A DNA stretch of 42,339 nucleotides from Erythrobacter sp. (GTDB lineage Bacteria > Pseudomonadota > Alphaproteobacteria > Sphingomonadales > Sphingomonadaceae): assembly GCA_029937545.1 (NCBI GenBank), contig JAPYPR010000017.1:1-42339 (forward strand). Reading direction: 5' to 3'. Shown here one piece after another: positions 35,021 to 42,339 of the stretch. Every line of letters starts with the position of its first letter. The first letter of the stretch is position 1. Position numbers and translations under genes: made by a program. The notes beneath the pieces were generated by a model that was not told the origin of the DNA, ran no database searches, and worked only from the letters and a program-made list of their open reading frames with translations.

Positions 35021-35644
35021 CTAAAGGCCGAAGCTTCCGCGCAGTCCGTCGATTACATATTGCGCAGCGAGTGCCGCCAGCAACACACCGAGCACGCGAG
35101 TGACGGCGGCTTCGACCTTGTCGCCGAACAGGCGCATCAGTGGCCCGGCGGCGATCAACGCGAACATCGTGATCAGCAGCACCGCTCCAAGTGCACCGAG
35201 CACGGTCAGCGTCCCTTGCAGACCCTGCGCCTCGTTCATCAGCAGCATGATGGCGGCGATCGCGCCGGGGCCGGCGAGCATCGGAATGGCCATCGGGAAG
35301 ACCGAGACATCCTCGACCTCGGGCGTGGCCGCGACTTTTTGCGCGCGGTCCTCGCGCCGCTGGGTGCGTTTCTCGAACACCATCTCGAAGGCAATCCAGA
35401 ACAGCATCAGCCCGCCGGCGATGCGGAAGCTGTCGAGTTCGATATGCAGCGCGCCGAGCAATTGTTCGCCGAACAGGGCGAAGACCAGCAGAATGGCCGC
35501 CGCGATCACGCAGGCGCGGATCGCCATGTTGCGGCGCTGCGCGGAGGTCGCACCCTTGGTCAGCCCGGCGTAGATAGGCGCACAGCCCGGCGGGTCGATC
35601 ACCACGAACAGCGTGATGAAGGCGGAGAGGAAGAGAGCGGTCAT
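35021..35644 (-). CDS. MarC family integral membrane protein
   Basis: The 207-residue protein has six predicted membrane helices and the MarC motifs FVVIDPPGCAPIYAGLTKG near the N-terminus and SVFPMAIPMLAGPGAIAAIM in the second half, the two internal repeats each with a Pro-Gly turn. The central loop is charged (EKRTQRREDRAQK). MarC was once linked to antibiotic resistance, later disputed; transport of small metabolites is assumed. The ATG at 35644 overlaps the lipoprotein stop by four bases. It is last in the yggT-folD-lipoprotein-marC chain. Confidence 0.9.
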   Translation of the reverse strand: MTALFLSAFITLFVVIDPPGCAPIYAGLTKGATSAQRRNMAIRACVIAAAILLVFALFGEQLLGALHIELDSFRIAGGLMLFWIAFEMVFEKRTQRREDRAQKVAATPEVEDVSVFPMAIPMLAGPGAIAAIMLLMNEAQGLQGTLTVLGALGAVLLITMFALIAAGPLMRLFGDKVEAAVTRVLGVLLAALAAQYVIDGLRGSFGL

Positions 35645-36381
35645 TGCGCGCGTGCGCCTCGCAAGTCGGCGGGCCAACTCTCGTCCACGACCAGCGACCA
35701 TTCGCCGTCGGTGAAGGCGTAGAGCCGGAAGATACGGGCAGAGCCGGAATAGCCCCACCGCCAAGAGAGCGTACCGTCTGGCGAGTTCGTCGGTGCCAAA
35801 TCCTCGGCCACAGGTGGCGCGGCACTCGTCGGCGCGGTGCAATCGCTAACATTGCCATCGATGGACTCTAGTCCCTCGACCACAATGGCATTCGGGTCGG
35901 ACACGGATGAGGTTGCCTCAGGTGGCGGCTGGGGATCGTCGAGCGCGGCCGCGTTATGCAGCCATTCGTAGTCTCCGCTGCGTGCGCGCCGCCAAGAGGT
36001 CAGATAACTGCCGACCTGGCCAGCTGCATTCTGGAAGCGGCCCTGGCTGACCGCGAAGGCGCCATCGCAGCTCATCCAGACCAGCGCGGGCGACCAGGGG
36101 GCAATTGGCCCGCTGTCGTCGAGATTGGGCAACCACTCAGCTGCGACTAACTCGCCGGATGCGGACACGACCTTCGCGCTCGCAGCAGCGAATTCGAGGG
36201 ATGCAGTAAACTGGCCCTTGTCTTGCGCAGCCCGCAGCATCTCGCTTTCGCGCGCGACGATCCGGCTCGGCTGAGCAGCCCCCGGCGCCGAACGCATAAG
36301 CCGTTGGTACTGGTCGTCCGAATAGGAGCGACCGGTACACCCCGCCAGCGCCAGTGCGATGGCGAACACCGCCAGTCTCAT
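35641..36381 (-). CDS. Lipoprotein of unknown function
   Basis: The 246-residue product has a lipoprotein signal [15 protein letters not shown] with acceptor Cys15, a helical region with [20 protein letters not shown], and a soluble domain with [20 protein letters not shown] and [19 protein letters not shown] Cys pair (about 104 and 180) may form a disulphide. I recognise no named family. It is wedged between folD (ATGA overlap) and marC (ATGA overlap), so it is translated with both. Confidence 0.82.
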   Translation of the reverse strand: MRLAVFAIALALAGCTGRSYSDDQYQRLMRSAPGAAQPSRIVARESEMLRAAQDKGQFTASLEFAAASAKVVSASGELVAAEWLPNLDDSGPIAPWSPALVWMSCDGAFAVSQGRFQNAAGQVGSYLTSWRRARSGDYEWLHNAAALDDPQPPPEATSSVSDPNAIVVEGLESIDGNVSDCTAPTSAAPPVAEDLAPTNSPDGTLSWRWGYSGSARIFRLYAFTDGEWSLVVDESWPADLRGARAQ

Positions 36382-37277
36382 ATTGTGCCTTCGGGCAGGT
36401 CCAGCCCTTCGTTGCGAAAGGCCGCGACCACGGTGTTGCGGAGCAGCACGGCGATGGTCATCGGGCCGACCCCGCCCGGCACCGGAGTGATCGCCCCTGC
36501 GACGCCTTGCGCGCCGGCATAATCGACATCGCCGACCAGCCGGCCTTTCTCCGCGCCCTCGGCAGGCGGCAGGCGGTTAATGCCGACGTCGATCACGGTC
36601 GCACCGTCCTTGAGCCATTCAGCCTTGACCATCTCCGCGCGCCCCACTGCAGCGACGACGATGTCGGCGCGCTTGACCACGCCCGGCAGGTCCTTCGTGC
36701 GGCTATGCGCTATCGTCACAGTCGCATTGGCGTCCAGCAGCAATTGCGCCATCGGCTTGCCGACAATGTTCGAGCGACCGATCACCACCGCTTCCAGCCC
36801 GGACAGATCGCCGAGCCGGTCGGTCAGCAGCATCATGCAGCCGAGCGGAGTGCAGGGCACGAAGCCGCTCTGGCCAACTGCCAATCGGCCCGCATTCGTG
36901 ACATGGAAGCCGTCGACGTCCTTGTCGGGACTGATCGCGGCGATCACCGCCTGCTCGTCGAGATGGTCAGGGAGGGGCAGCTGAACGAGGATGCCGTCCA
37001 CGGCCGGGTCGGCGTTGAGCTGCTCGACCAGCGCCAACAGGTCGACCTCGCCCGTATCGTCAGGCAAGCGATGCTCGAAGCTTTCCATGCCCGCCGCCAC
37101 GGTCGCCTTATGTTTTGAGCGGACATAGACCTGGCTCGCCGGATCCTCGCCCACCAGCACCACGGCGAGGCCGGCCTTACGCCCGGTTGCCGCCTCGAAC
37201 TTCACCGCCTGCTCGCCCACACGCTCGCGCAGCTTGGCGGCGAAGGCCTTCCCGTCGATGACCTGCGCTTCGCTCAC
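36378..37277 (-). CDS. folD: Methylenetetrahydrofolate dehydrogenase / methenyltetrahydrofolate cyclohydrolase
   Basis: The 299-residue bifunctional enzyme interconverts 5,10-methylene-THF and 10-formyl-THF using NADP. Motifs: [14 protein letters not shown] with the catalytic Lys, [20 protein letters not shown], the [19 protein letters not shown] segment, [28 protein letters not shown] (NADP fold) and [20 protein letters not shown]. The start codon is GTG at 37277, overlapping the yggT stop as GTGA, and the next codons read SEAQVIDGK. The C-terminus overlaps the lipoprotein gene start. Confidence 0.96.
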   Translation of the reverse strand: MSEAQVIDGKAFAAKLRERVGEQAVKFEAATGRKAGLAVVLVGEDPASQVYVRSKHKATVAAGMESFEHRLPDDTGEVDLLALVEQLNADPAVDGILVQLPLPDHLDEQAVIAAISPDKDVDGFHVTNAGRLAVGQSGFVPCTPLGCMMLLTDRLGDLSGLEAVVIGRSNIVGKPMAQLLLDANATVTIAHSRTKDLPGVVKRADIVVAAVGRAEMVKAEWLKDGATVIDVGINRLPPAEGAEKGRLVGDVDYAGAQGVAGAITPVPGGVGPMTIAVLLRNTVVAAFRNEGLDLPEGTI

Positions 37278-37567
37278 GCCATGCCCCGGATGATGCCGTC
37301 GAGCACGATCAGCACCACATTGATCAGCAGGATCAGCACCAGCGGCGAAAAATCGATCGTCCCGGTGTTCGGCATGAAGCGCCTGATCGGCCGGAAGAGC
37401 GGATCGAGCAGCCGGTTGATCGCGTCGTAAAAGCTCATCAGGAATTCGTTGCGCCCGACCACGTTGAAGGCGAACAGCAAGCCGATGATGAACTGGATGA
37501 TGACCAGCATGATCAGCGCGCTCGCGAGCATGGAGATGATATTGTAGATGGTGAGCAGAGCCTGCAT
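37274..37567 (-). CDS. YggT family membrane protein
   Basis: The 97-residue protein has two membrane helices (about 8-34 and 72-92) around the conserved loop [16 protein letters not shown] and [19 protein letters not shown], which define the YggT family. The family is linked to cell division, envelope or osmotic tolerance, but mechanism is open. It begins the folD-lipoprotein-marC chain, 80 bases after argB. Confidence 0.92.
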   Translation of the reverse strand: MQALLTIYNIISMLASALIMLVIIQFIIGLLFAFNVVGRNEFLMSFYDAINRLLDPLFRPIRRFMPNTGTIDFSPLVLILLINVVLIVLDGIIRGMA

Positions 37568-37647
37568 CGAACCCGTTATCCCTTCTGGCGGCCAATGGCC
37601 GGTGTCCTACACGCCTGACGCACCCTGCGCCAAGCCTTGAATGAGCG

Positions 37648-38553
37648 CTATCCCGCACTGACGAGCGTTCCTGCACCGCGCGCAGTGAAGAATTCGAGCA
37701 GCATCGCATGCGGCACCCGCCCGTCGAGCACGACGGCAGCTTCGCAGCCCGCCTCTACCGCGCTGACGCAGGTCTCGAGCTTGGGGATCATCCCGCCGCT
37801 GATCGTTCCATCGTCGCGCAGCCGGGCGATATCGACAGGGGTCAGGTCGGTCAGCAGATTGCCTTGCTTGTCGAGCACGCCGGTTACGTCGGTCAGCAGC
37901 AGCAGGCGCGCTGCGCTCAGAGCCGCTGCGAGGGCGCCGGCCATCGTATCGGCGTTGATGTTGTAGGTGTGCCCGTCCTCGCCGACGCCGATCGGCGCCA
38001 CGACCGGGATCATGCCCGCCGCCGTCGCGGTTTCCAGCACGGTCGTATCGACCTTCGCGGGTTCGCCGACGAAGCCGAGGTCGAGCGCTTTTTCGATATT
38101 GCTGTCCGGATCCTTGACCGTCCGCGCCAGCTTCTTTGCGGTAACTAGCCCGCCATCCTTGCCGCTGATGCCGATCGCCTTGCCGCCGGCGCGAGCGATC
38201 GAGCCGACGATCGCCTTGTTGATCGCGCCCGACAGGACCATCTCTGCGACGTCCGCAGTCTGCTTGTCGGTCACACGCAGCCCGTCGACGAAGGTCGTCT
38301 CGACGCCGAGCTTCTCCAGCATCGCGCCGATCTGCGGTCCGCCGCCGTGGACGACCACCGGGTTGATCCCGACGGCCTTCAGCAGCACGACATCCTCGGC
38401 GAATTCGCGCGCGGCGCGTTCGTCGCCCATGGCGTTGCCGCCGTATTTCACCACGAAGCTGCGCCCCGCATAACGCTGGAAATAGGGCAGCGCCTCGATC
38501 AGCGTTTCCGCTTTCGCGTGGATGTCGCGGCCTGCCGCGGTGTCACCGGCCAT
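37648..38553 (-). CDS. argB: Acetylglutamate kinase
   Basis: The 301-residue enzyme phosphorylates N-acetylglutamate, the second step of arginine synthesis. Motifs: [20 protein letters not shown] (phosphate binding), [19 protein letters not shown] (substrate Gly-rich loop), [20 protein letters not shown] and [20 protein letters not shown]. The N-terminal extension of about 20 residues suits the arginine-inhibited hexameric form. AGGAGG nine bases upstream supports the ATG at 38553. yggT follows on the same strand. Confidence 0.96.
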   Translation of the reverse strand: MAGDTAAGRDIHAKAETLIEALPYFQRYAGRSFVVKYGGNAMGDERAAREFAEDVVLLKAVGINPVVVHGGGPQIGAMLEKLGVETTFVDGLRVTDKQTADVAEMVLSGAINKAIVGSIARAGGKAIGISGKDGGLVTAKKLARTVKDPDSNIEKALDLGFVGEPAKVDTTVLETATAAGMIPVVAPIGVGEDGHTYNINADTMAGALAAALSAARLLLLTDVTGVLDKQGNLLTDLTPVDIARLRDDGTISGGMIPKLETCVSAVEAGCEAAVVLDGRVPHAMLLEFFTARGAGTLVSAG

Positions 38554-38631
38554 GATGGGGAGCCTCCTGAATGCAGCCGTGCCCTAGCGGGGCGCGGCTA
38601 CAGGGGGAAGCCCGTTTGCGAGGCGATGCGC

Positions 38632-38925
38632 TTACTCGGTGGCAGCCGCATCGGTGGCGGGTTCGTCGCCCTCGGCCACGATGACCTCGTCACCCAGCAG
38701 GGGATCTTCGCCTTCCATCGTCACGCCCGACACGTTCGCATCTTCGCGGATGGGCTGGTTGAGCCGTTCTTCCTGCGTCGTTATCGCAGCGTCGGGGATC
38801 GTCTCGACCGTCTCGTCGCCATCGGGATTGAGGAACATGATGACGGCCGCCACGGCCAGCAGGACGATGATGCCCACCCACATCCAGCGGGTGTGCGGCT
38901 TGGTATCGGGAACGGGATCGGACAT
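38632..38925 (-). CDS. Small single-pass membrane protein, function unknown
   Basis: The 97-residue product has a short polar N-terminus (MSDPVPDTKPHTRW), one membrane helix (about 15-32, MWVGIIVLLAVAAVIMFL) and a strongly acidic tail of about 65 residues ending EGDEPATDAAATE. I recognise no family. The orientation is probably N-in with the acidic tail in the periplasm. It lies upstream of argB on the same strand with a 78-base gap, and its 5' end faces the DUF4870-like gene. Confidence 0.7.
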   Translation of the reverse strand: MSDPVPDTKPHTRWMWVGIIVLLAVAAVIMFLNPDGDETVETIPDAAITTQEERLNQPIREDANVSGVTMEGEDPLLGDEVIVAEGDEPATDAAATE

Positions 38926-39037
38926 TCTCGGGTCTCCACTGTTTGCGTACCAATGAGCGAACCCGCGCCGACGTTCCGGGCCCGGCCTTGCAATGGCCGA
39001 AGCGGGCGGTAGTCTGTCCGAACAGGGGGGACGATCG

Positions 39038-39463
39038 ATGGACGAAGACAAGACTAAGCAAGACCGGGGAAGCGTCAAGTTCGGCGACGGCATACCGGCC
39101 AGCCAGCGCGAGCGGAGACCGGCGAGTGGCAATGGCTTCGATGCCAATCGCCCGACCATCGTCAGCCTGCTCTATCTCGCCAGCTTCCTTACCGGAATTA
39201 CCGGCCTCGTCGGCATCGTGCTCGCGCATGTCTGGAAGGGCGAATCGCACGAGCCGTGGATGACGAGCCATTACACCTACCTGATCCGCACCTTCTGGTT
39301 CGGCTTCGTTGCCAGCCTGGTGGCAGCCTTGCTCAGCGTCGTGCTGATCGGCTTTCTGCTCTTTCCGCTGATCGCCATCTGGTTCGGCGTACGTAGCGTG
39401 ATGAGCATGCTGAAGGCCCAGCGGCGCGAGCCGATGCCGGATCCCGCAACGCTGCTGTTCTAG
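39038..39463 (+). CDS. DUF4870-like membrane protein
   Basis: The 141-residue protein has a polar N-terminus of about 45 residues, then three membrane segments: PTIVSLLYLASFLTGITGLV, FWFGFVASLVAALLSVVLIG and the adjoining FLLFPLIAIWFGVRSVMSML, with a WKGESHEPWMTSHYTYLIRT loop between. The layout TSHYxYLIRTFW is typical of the DUF4870 or YidH-type small membrane proteins of sphingomonads. The ATG at 39038 is preceded by a GGGGGGA stretch at a good distance; an in-frame ATG at 38993 lacks a site. The function is unknown. Confidence 0.78.
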   Translation: MDEDKTKQDRGSVKFGDGIPASQRERRPASGNGFDANRPTIVSLLYLASFLTGITGLVGIVLAHVWKGESHEPWMTSHYTYLIRTFWFGFVASLVAALLSVVLIGFLLFPLIAIWFGVRSVMSMLKAQRREPMPDPATLLF

Positions 39464-39533
39464 GCGCGCGGGGCGCCGCCCTACGTAGTCTTCCGGAGAG
39501 AGGCAGTGCAGCGATCCGCGGCACAGGCGGGCG

Positions 39534-39992
39534 ATGCTTCGCCTTGCCTTGCCGCTCGCCCTCGCCTGCCTCGCACTCAACGCGCCGGCACCGCTGGCGG
39601 CTGACCCGGTCGATACGATCGACGCGCAATTCCCGCTTTGCACCTCCTCGCCGCGGGTGACCTGCGTGGTCGATGGCGACACGATCTGGCTCGGCGGGGC
39701 CAAGATCCGCATTGCCGATATCGACGCGCCCGAAGTCTCCCGCCCGAGTTGCCCGCGCGAGGCCCGGCTCGGCGCGCTCGCTACGCAGCGGATGCAGGCG
39801 CTGCTGAACCGCGCTCCGTTCTCGTTGACAGGCACAGCAGACGGGCGCGACGAGGATCGTTTCGGTCGCAAGCTGCGCGTCGTGTCCCGCGATAGCGAGA
39901 GCTTGGGCGCCATACTGCTGCGCGACGGGCTCGCCCGGCCCTGGGGCGGCAAGCGGCGCGGCTGGTGCGAAGCTGCTGGAGGGGCCGTGTAG
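39534..39992 (+). CDS. Secreted thermonuclease (SNase-like) family protein
   Basis: The 152-residue protein has a signal peptide (MLRLALPLALACLALNAPAP) and a staphylococcal-nuclease fold: CVVDGDTIWLGGAKIRIADI (45-63), DAPE with Glu67, and DRFGRKLRV (108-116). The active-site Arg59, Glu67 and Arg112/115 of the SNase type are all in place, so Ca-dependent phosphodiesterase activity is plausible. Two Cys pairs (near 36/44 and 73 with the final Cys) may form disulphides. The small C-terminal RPWGGKRRGWCE motif is shared with the second SNase-like protein at the right end. Its ribosome-binding site is GGCGGGCG. Confidence 0.85.
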   Translation: MLRLALPLALACLALNAPAPLAADPVDTIDAQFPLCTSSPRVTCVVDGDTIWLGGAKIRIADIDAPEVSRPSCPREARLGALATQRMQALLNRAPFSLTGTADGRDEDRFGRKLRVVSRDSESLGAILLRDGLARPWGGKRRGWCEAAGGAV

Positions 39993-40320
39993 GACAATAG
40001 TTGGACTCGCCGAGGGCCAGCACCGCAACATGGACCGCATGGACCACTGTCCTGGCGCAAAAAGCGCGAGAGCTTCGGTTCACCCCCATCGGGAGACAGA
40101 AACAGGCGCGCAAGATAATTTCATGGTCGCATCAGAGCAGACTGGAGGCAAGTAGGAAATCGCCGAAGCCTTTAAATGGAGATGTCGGGTTTTCTCTCCA
40201 ACGACACCTTCACAATTTAAACTCTTTCTTAGACTCTCTCTGCGAAAGATCGCGTATTACAGAACAACGGGCGCCCTGAAGATCCCATGGGAGGGATCAT
40301 CGATTTTTGGGGAATTGGAC
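39993..40320. other. Low-GC intergenic region with a hairpin-T-tract leader
   Basis: This 328-base stretch holds no convincing gene. The part from about 40141 to 40260 is about 44% GC by hand count, well below the surroundings, as expected for a control region. I see no clear -35/-10 pair. At its 3' end an inverted repeat precedes the small arginine-rich gene (separate entry). An open frame at 40001-40279 has no family look and no ribosome-binding site. Confidence 0.5.
40281..40307 (+). terminator. Hairpin with T-tract in the leader of the arginine-rich protein gene
   Basis: GATCCC (40281-40286), ATGGGA and GGGATC (40293-40298) form a perfect six-pair stem, followed within four bases by a run of five T (40303-40307). 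It lies 14 bases upstream of the ATG at 40321. It may end upstream transcription or serve as a leader attenuator for the small gene. Confidence 0.35.
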
Positions 40321-40485
40321 ATGGCAAGCATTCACAAGGACACGCCGGAAAGCGGCCGCCGCAAGGGCGATCGCAGGCAGGCACAAGTAGTTTTCGAAGG
40401 CGTGGATAGGCGCAAGGGCGACCGTCGTTCCTGCACGGATCGCCGGGCGATGAAACGCCGCAGCGGCAGCGATCGCCGCGCTTGA
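40321..40485 (+). CDS. Arginine-rich 54-residue protein with repeated RRKGDRR motif
   Basis: The frame encodes MASIHKDTPESG, then RRKGDRR (13-19), a short VVFEGV linker, RRKGDRR again (30-36), DRR (40-42) and RRSGSDRR (46-53). It is extremely basic yet each Arg pair follows Asp or Gly-Asp, so the motif is not a simple nuclear-type basic tail. GGGGA lies seven bases before the ATG. Nucleic-acid or acidic-protein binding is possible, but no function is known. Similar DRR-rich segments occur in the linkers of PilZ and signalling proteins, as I recall. The leader is AT-rich and contains a hairpin, which suggests regulated expression. Confidence 0.65.
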   Translation: MASIHKDTPESGRRKGDRRQAQVVFEGVDRRKGDRRSCTDRRAMKRRSGSDRRA

Positions 40486-40540
40486 GCTTTAGGTAGGACG
40501 GCGGGCTTACAATCTCCGCCGAGCATAGTAGCAAGAGGGC

Positions 40541-41209
40541 ATGACATTGGCCCGCTTGCTAGCACCCCTCGCCGCCCTCCTCCTCGCCGCCTGCGCCACC
40601 ACCGCACCGCGCGACACGCCGCAGGACCGGTTCTGGCAGGCGCTCTCGAGCCATTGCGGCAAGGCCTATGAAGGCGGCCTCGCCAGCGAGGATGCACGCG
40701 ATGCCGACTGGGCGGGCAAGCGCATGGTGGCCCATTGGGCGGAGTGCAGCGAAGACCGCGTGGCCATCGCCTTCCATGTCGAGAGCGATATGGAGACGGC
40801 AGTCGAGCGACCTGTCTGGAACCGCAGCCGCACGTGGATCGTGACTCGCGCGACCATCGCCGATGCCGCGCGGACGACGACCACGCGCCTGACGCTCAAG
40901 CACGATCACCGCCACGAGGATGGCGAGCCCGATGCCGTGACCTTCTACGGCGGCACCACCGAACTCGGCAGCGGGAGCGCCCGTGGACGGGACTTTCCGG
41001 TGGACGACGAAAGCATCGCCCTGTTCCGGCGCGAAGGACTGGACGCCTCGCTCACCAATGTCTGGCGGATCGAGGTCGACCCGGCGAGCGATCCCGACGC
41101 GCACTTCGCCTACCAGCTGACGCGCGTGAACGATCCCACCCGCCTGTTCCGTGTCGAGATCGACGCGAGCACGCCGGTCGCTCCGCCGCCGCCTGCCTGG
41201 GGGTGGTAG
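40541..41209 (+). CDS. Lipoprotein of unknown function
   Basis: The 222-residue product has a lipoprotein signal (MTLARLLAPLAALLLAAC, acceptor Cys18) and a soluble domain with DRFWQALSSHCGKAYEGGLA, CSEDRVAIAFHVESDMETAV, WNRSRTWIVTR, a His-rich LTLKHDHRHEDGEPD and DPTRLFRVEIDASTPV. It looks like a sphingomonad-specific secreted family; I recognise no name. The HDHRHED stretch could bind metal. It ends 11 bases from the convergent DUF1294-Excalibur gene. Confidence 0.82.
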   Translation: MTLARLLAPLAALLLAACATTAPRDTPQDRFWQALSSHCGKAYEGGLASEDARDADWAGKRMVAHWAECSEDRVAIAFHVESDMETAVERPVWNRSRTWIVTRATIADAARTTTTRLTLKHDHRHEDGEPDAVTFYGGTTELGSGSARGRDFPVDDESIALFRREGLDASLTNVWRIEVDPASDPDAHFAYQLTRVNDPTRLFRVEIDASTPVAPPPPAWGW

Positions 41210-41220
41210 GGCGCGATCGT

Positions 41221-41676
41221 TCAGTAATGCGGTTCGCAGGCGACCCCGTCGCCGTCGCCGTCCATGTCGCTGCGATAGCCCGGCTCGCCGTAACGTAGCG
41301 GTGCCTTGCCGGCCGCGCGGACCTGGTCGCAGCCGGGATAATAGGCGCTAGCCATGACCGCTTCGCGCTGGGCCTGCTGTTCGGGCGTGAGCGGCTCCGG
41401 GGCACTGCTTACGACGTACCAACCCAATCCCAGCAATCCGCAGCTAGCGAAGGCGGCGCCATAGAGGCTGTCGGTGAAAGCCTTCTTGCGCGTCTTGTGG
41501 CGGAATAGCGCGCGCCCGGCCAGCGCACCGGGCAGGCCGCCGAAGAAAGCGAAGGATACCAGAGTGGATTCGCGCACCCGCCAGCCACCGCTTTCCGCCT
41601 GAGCCTTGTCCCACCCGAAGGCGGCAAAGGCGATGAAGTTGATCGCGATCAGGAAATAGACGGCATATTCGAGCAT
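41221..41676 (-). CDS. DUF1294 membrane domain fused to an Excalibur calcium-binding domain
   Basis: The 151-residue protein has an N-terminal DUF1294 part (1-88: NFIAFAAFGWDKAQAESGGW, STLVSFAFFGGLPGALAGRA, LFRHKTRKKAF) with two or three membrane helices. A linker follows, then an Excalibur domain (112-151): YYPGCDQVRAAGKAPLRYG and DMDGDGDGVACE (137-148), with Cys116/Cys147 and an EF-hand-like DxDxDG loop. The domain would lie outside the membrane and bind calcium. Excalibur domains are known from extracellular proteins, some fused to thermonuclease-like domains, and here two SNase-like genes are close. It is read on the minus strand against the lipoprotein gene and away from the second SNase gene. 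Confidence 0.88.
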   Translation of the reverse strand: MLEYAVYFLIAINFIAFAAFGWDKAQAESGGWRVRESTLVSFAFFGGLPGALAGRALFRHKTRKKAFTDSLYGAAFASCGLLGLGWYVVSSAPEPLTPEQQAQREAVMASAYYPGCDQVRAAGKAPLRYGEPGYRSDMDGDGDGVACEPHY

Positions 41677-41737
41677 TGCGGCAGGACTAATGCCGAGTGG
41701 TTAGCAAAGCGTGCCACCTTCGCTATCGCTTCGCGCG

Positions 41738-42322
41738 ATGGGAAAGCTTCTCCGCTTCGATCCGAAACGTCGCAAATCGCGCAAGGCTCGCAAGGTCCGG
41801 CCTGCGAAGTTCGGGCGGCGGCGGTCGGGGTGGATGGAGGCGTGGGTCGCGGTGCGACCCTTCGTGCTGCTGATCGTGCTGGCGACGCTATCCTATATCT
41901 TCGCCCTGCCCGGCGTGGTCCCTGCGCCCGGTTTCCTGTCGAGCGAGCCGCAGGTGATCGAGGGGCGCTTCACCCGCTGCGGGCGCGGGCGAGGTTATTA
42001 CTGCGTGATCGACGGCGATACGTTCAAGATGGGTCAGACCGGCGTGCGCGTGGTCGGCATCGACACGGCGGAGCGGGATGCCGAGTGCCCGGCGGAGGCG
42101 GCGCAGGCCGAAGCCTCGACCCGCGCGCTGCAAGCCTGGCTCAACCGCGGCCCCTTCGAAATGACCGCCCGGCTGGACAATCCCACCGACCGCTACGGCC
42201 GGGCGCTCCGCACCGTCACCCGCATCCGCCCCGACGGCAGCGAGGACCGGCTCGCGGACTTCATGCGCACCGAAGGCGGCGCGAGGGGCTATTGGGGCGG
42301 ATGGAGAGGGGGGTGGTGTTGA
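41738..42322 (+). CDS. Membrane-anchored SNase-like (thermonuclease family) protein
   Basis: The 194-residue protein has a very basic cytoplasmic N-terminus (FDPKRRKSRKARKVRPAKF), one membrane helix (about 41-60) and an extracytoplasmic SNase-like domain: CVIDGDTFKMGQTGVRVVGI (89-108), DTAE with Glu112, and DRYGRALRTV (151-160). Arg104, Glu112 and Arg155 fit the catalytic triad. The C-terminus WGGWRGGWC resembles that of the secreted SNase-like protein at 39534, so the two are probably paralogues with different localisation. ATG 41738 is chosen; an upstream frame from 41711 adds MPPSLSLRA with no support. The window ends 17 bases later. Confidence 0.83.
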   Translation: MGKLLRFDPKRRKSRKARKVRPAKFGRRRSGWMEAWVAVRPFVLLIVLATLSYIFALPGVVPAPGFLSSEPQVIEGRFTRCGRGRGYYCVIDGDTFKMGQTGVRVVGIDTAERDAECPAEAAQAEASTRALQAWLNRGPFEMTARLDNPTDRYGRALRTVTRIRPDGSEDRLADFMRTEGGARGYWGGWRGGWC

Positions 42323-42339
42323 AGCGACAAGGCCGCAAG

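Noticed and set aside
40001..40279. 92-residue open frame in the low-GC intergenic region
   Set aside because: No ribosome-binding site, no recognisable pattern, and the region has the look of a leader or promoter rather than coding sequence.

Overview
This window is ordinary, gene-dense core chromosome of a high-GC alphaproteobacterium. Several features fit the order Sphingomonadales, probably the Erythrobacteraceae: the UPF0262 gene, the DUF3072 gene, the divergent long PEP-carboxylase homologue, a bifunctional PutA without the N-terminal DNA-binding domain, ATGA-overlapped operons, and a MJ0042 zinc-ribbon protein facing ftsEX. The placement is inference from gene content and protein style, not from a marker search. 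I see no insertion sequence, prophage, integrase, CRISPR array or conjugation gene. Two tRNA genes (Leu-GAG, Gly-GCC) are present and neither is followed by an integrated element.

Layout. 1-3749 (minus): a UPF0262 protein, a degenerate lysozyme-like protein, cytidine deaminase and a Tat-exported LD-carboxypeptidase form one tight operon, followed by a secreted amidohydrolase that runs off the left edge. 3878-7101: dnaB, a convergent phospholipase D/cardiolipin synthase, then rpoZ with a readable sigma-70 promoter and an intrinsic terminator. 7110-8150: small stress-type and envelope genes, one of them apparently broken by an internal frameshifting deletion. 8200-10895: ftsH with a candidate heat-shock promoter, and exoD. 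10948-14838: a CoA-thioester catabolic module (CaiB/BaiF transferase, aldehyde dehydrogenase, MaoC hydratase) facing a PaaG-type enoyl-CoA hydratase/isomerase. 14846-18744: ftsE-ftsX-ydcF-plsC facing the MJ0042 protein. 18857-20314: tRNA-Leu and a membrane-anchored patatin.

20374-28950: central metabolism (ppc-like, mtnP, glpD, putA). 29010-30784: dcd and a saccharopine-dehydrogenase-like protein. 30829-33206: a TonB receptor with a His/Glu-rich loop and a possible Zur operator at its start, then tRNA-Gly. 33394-34934: a CnoX-like thioredoxin-TPR protein coupled to a LON-domain protein. 35021-38553: argB, then yggT-folD-lipoprotein-marC, the last four chained by 4-base overlaps. 38632-42322: small envelope proteins, two staphylococcal-nuclease-like proteins, a DUF1294-Excalibur fusion and an arginine-rich 54-residue protein behind a low-GC leader.

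The most interesting points are subtle. They are the PEP-carboxylase homologue with altered catalytic motifs, the lysozyme relative that has lost its acidic catalytic signature, the decayed gene at 7.8-8.15 kb, the putative zinc-regulated receptor, the arginine-rich DRR-repeat protein, and the nuclease/Excalibur neighbourhood. I did not find a clearly new defence or mobile system.
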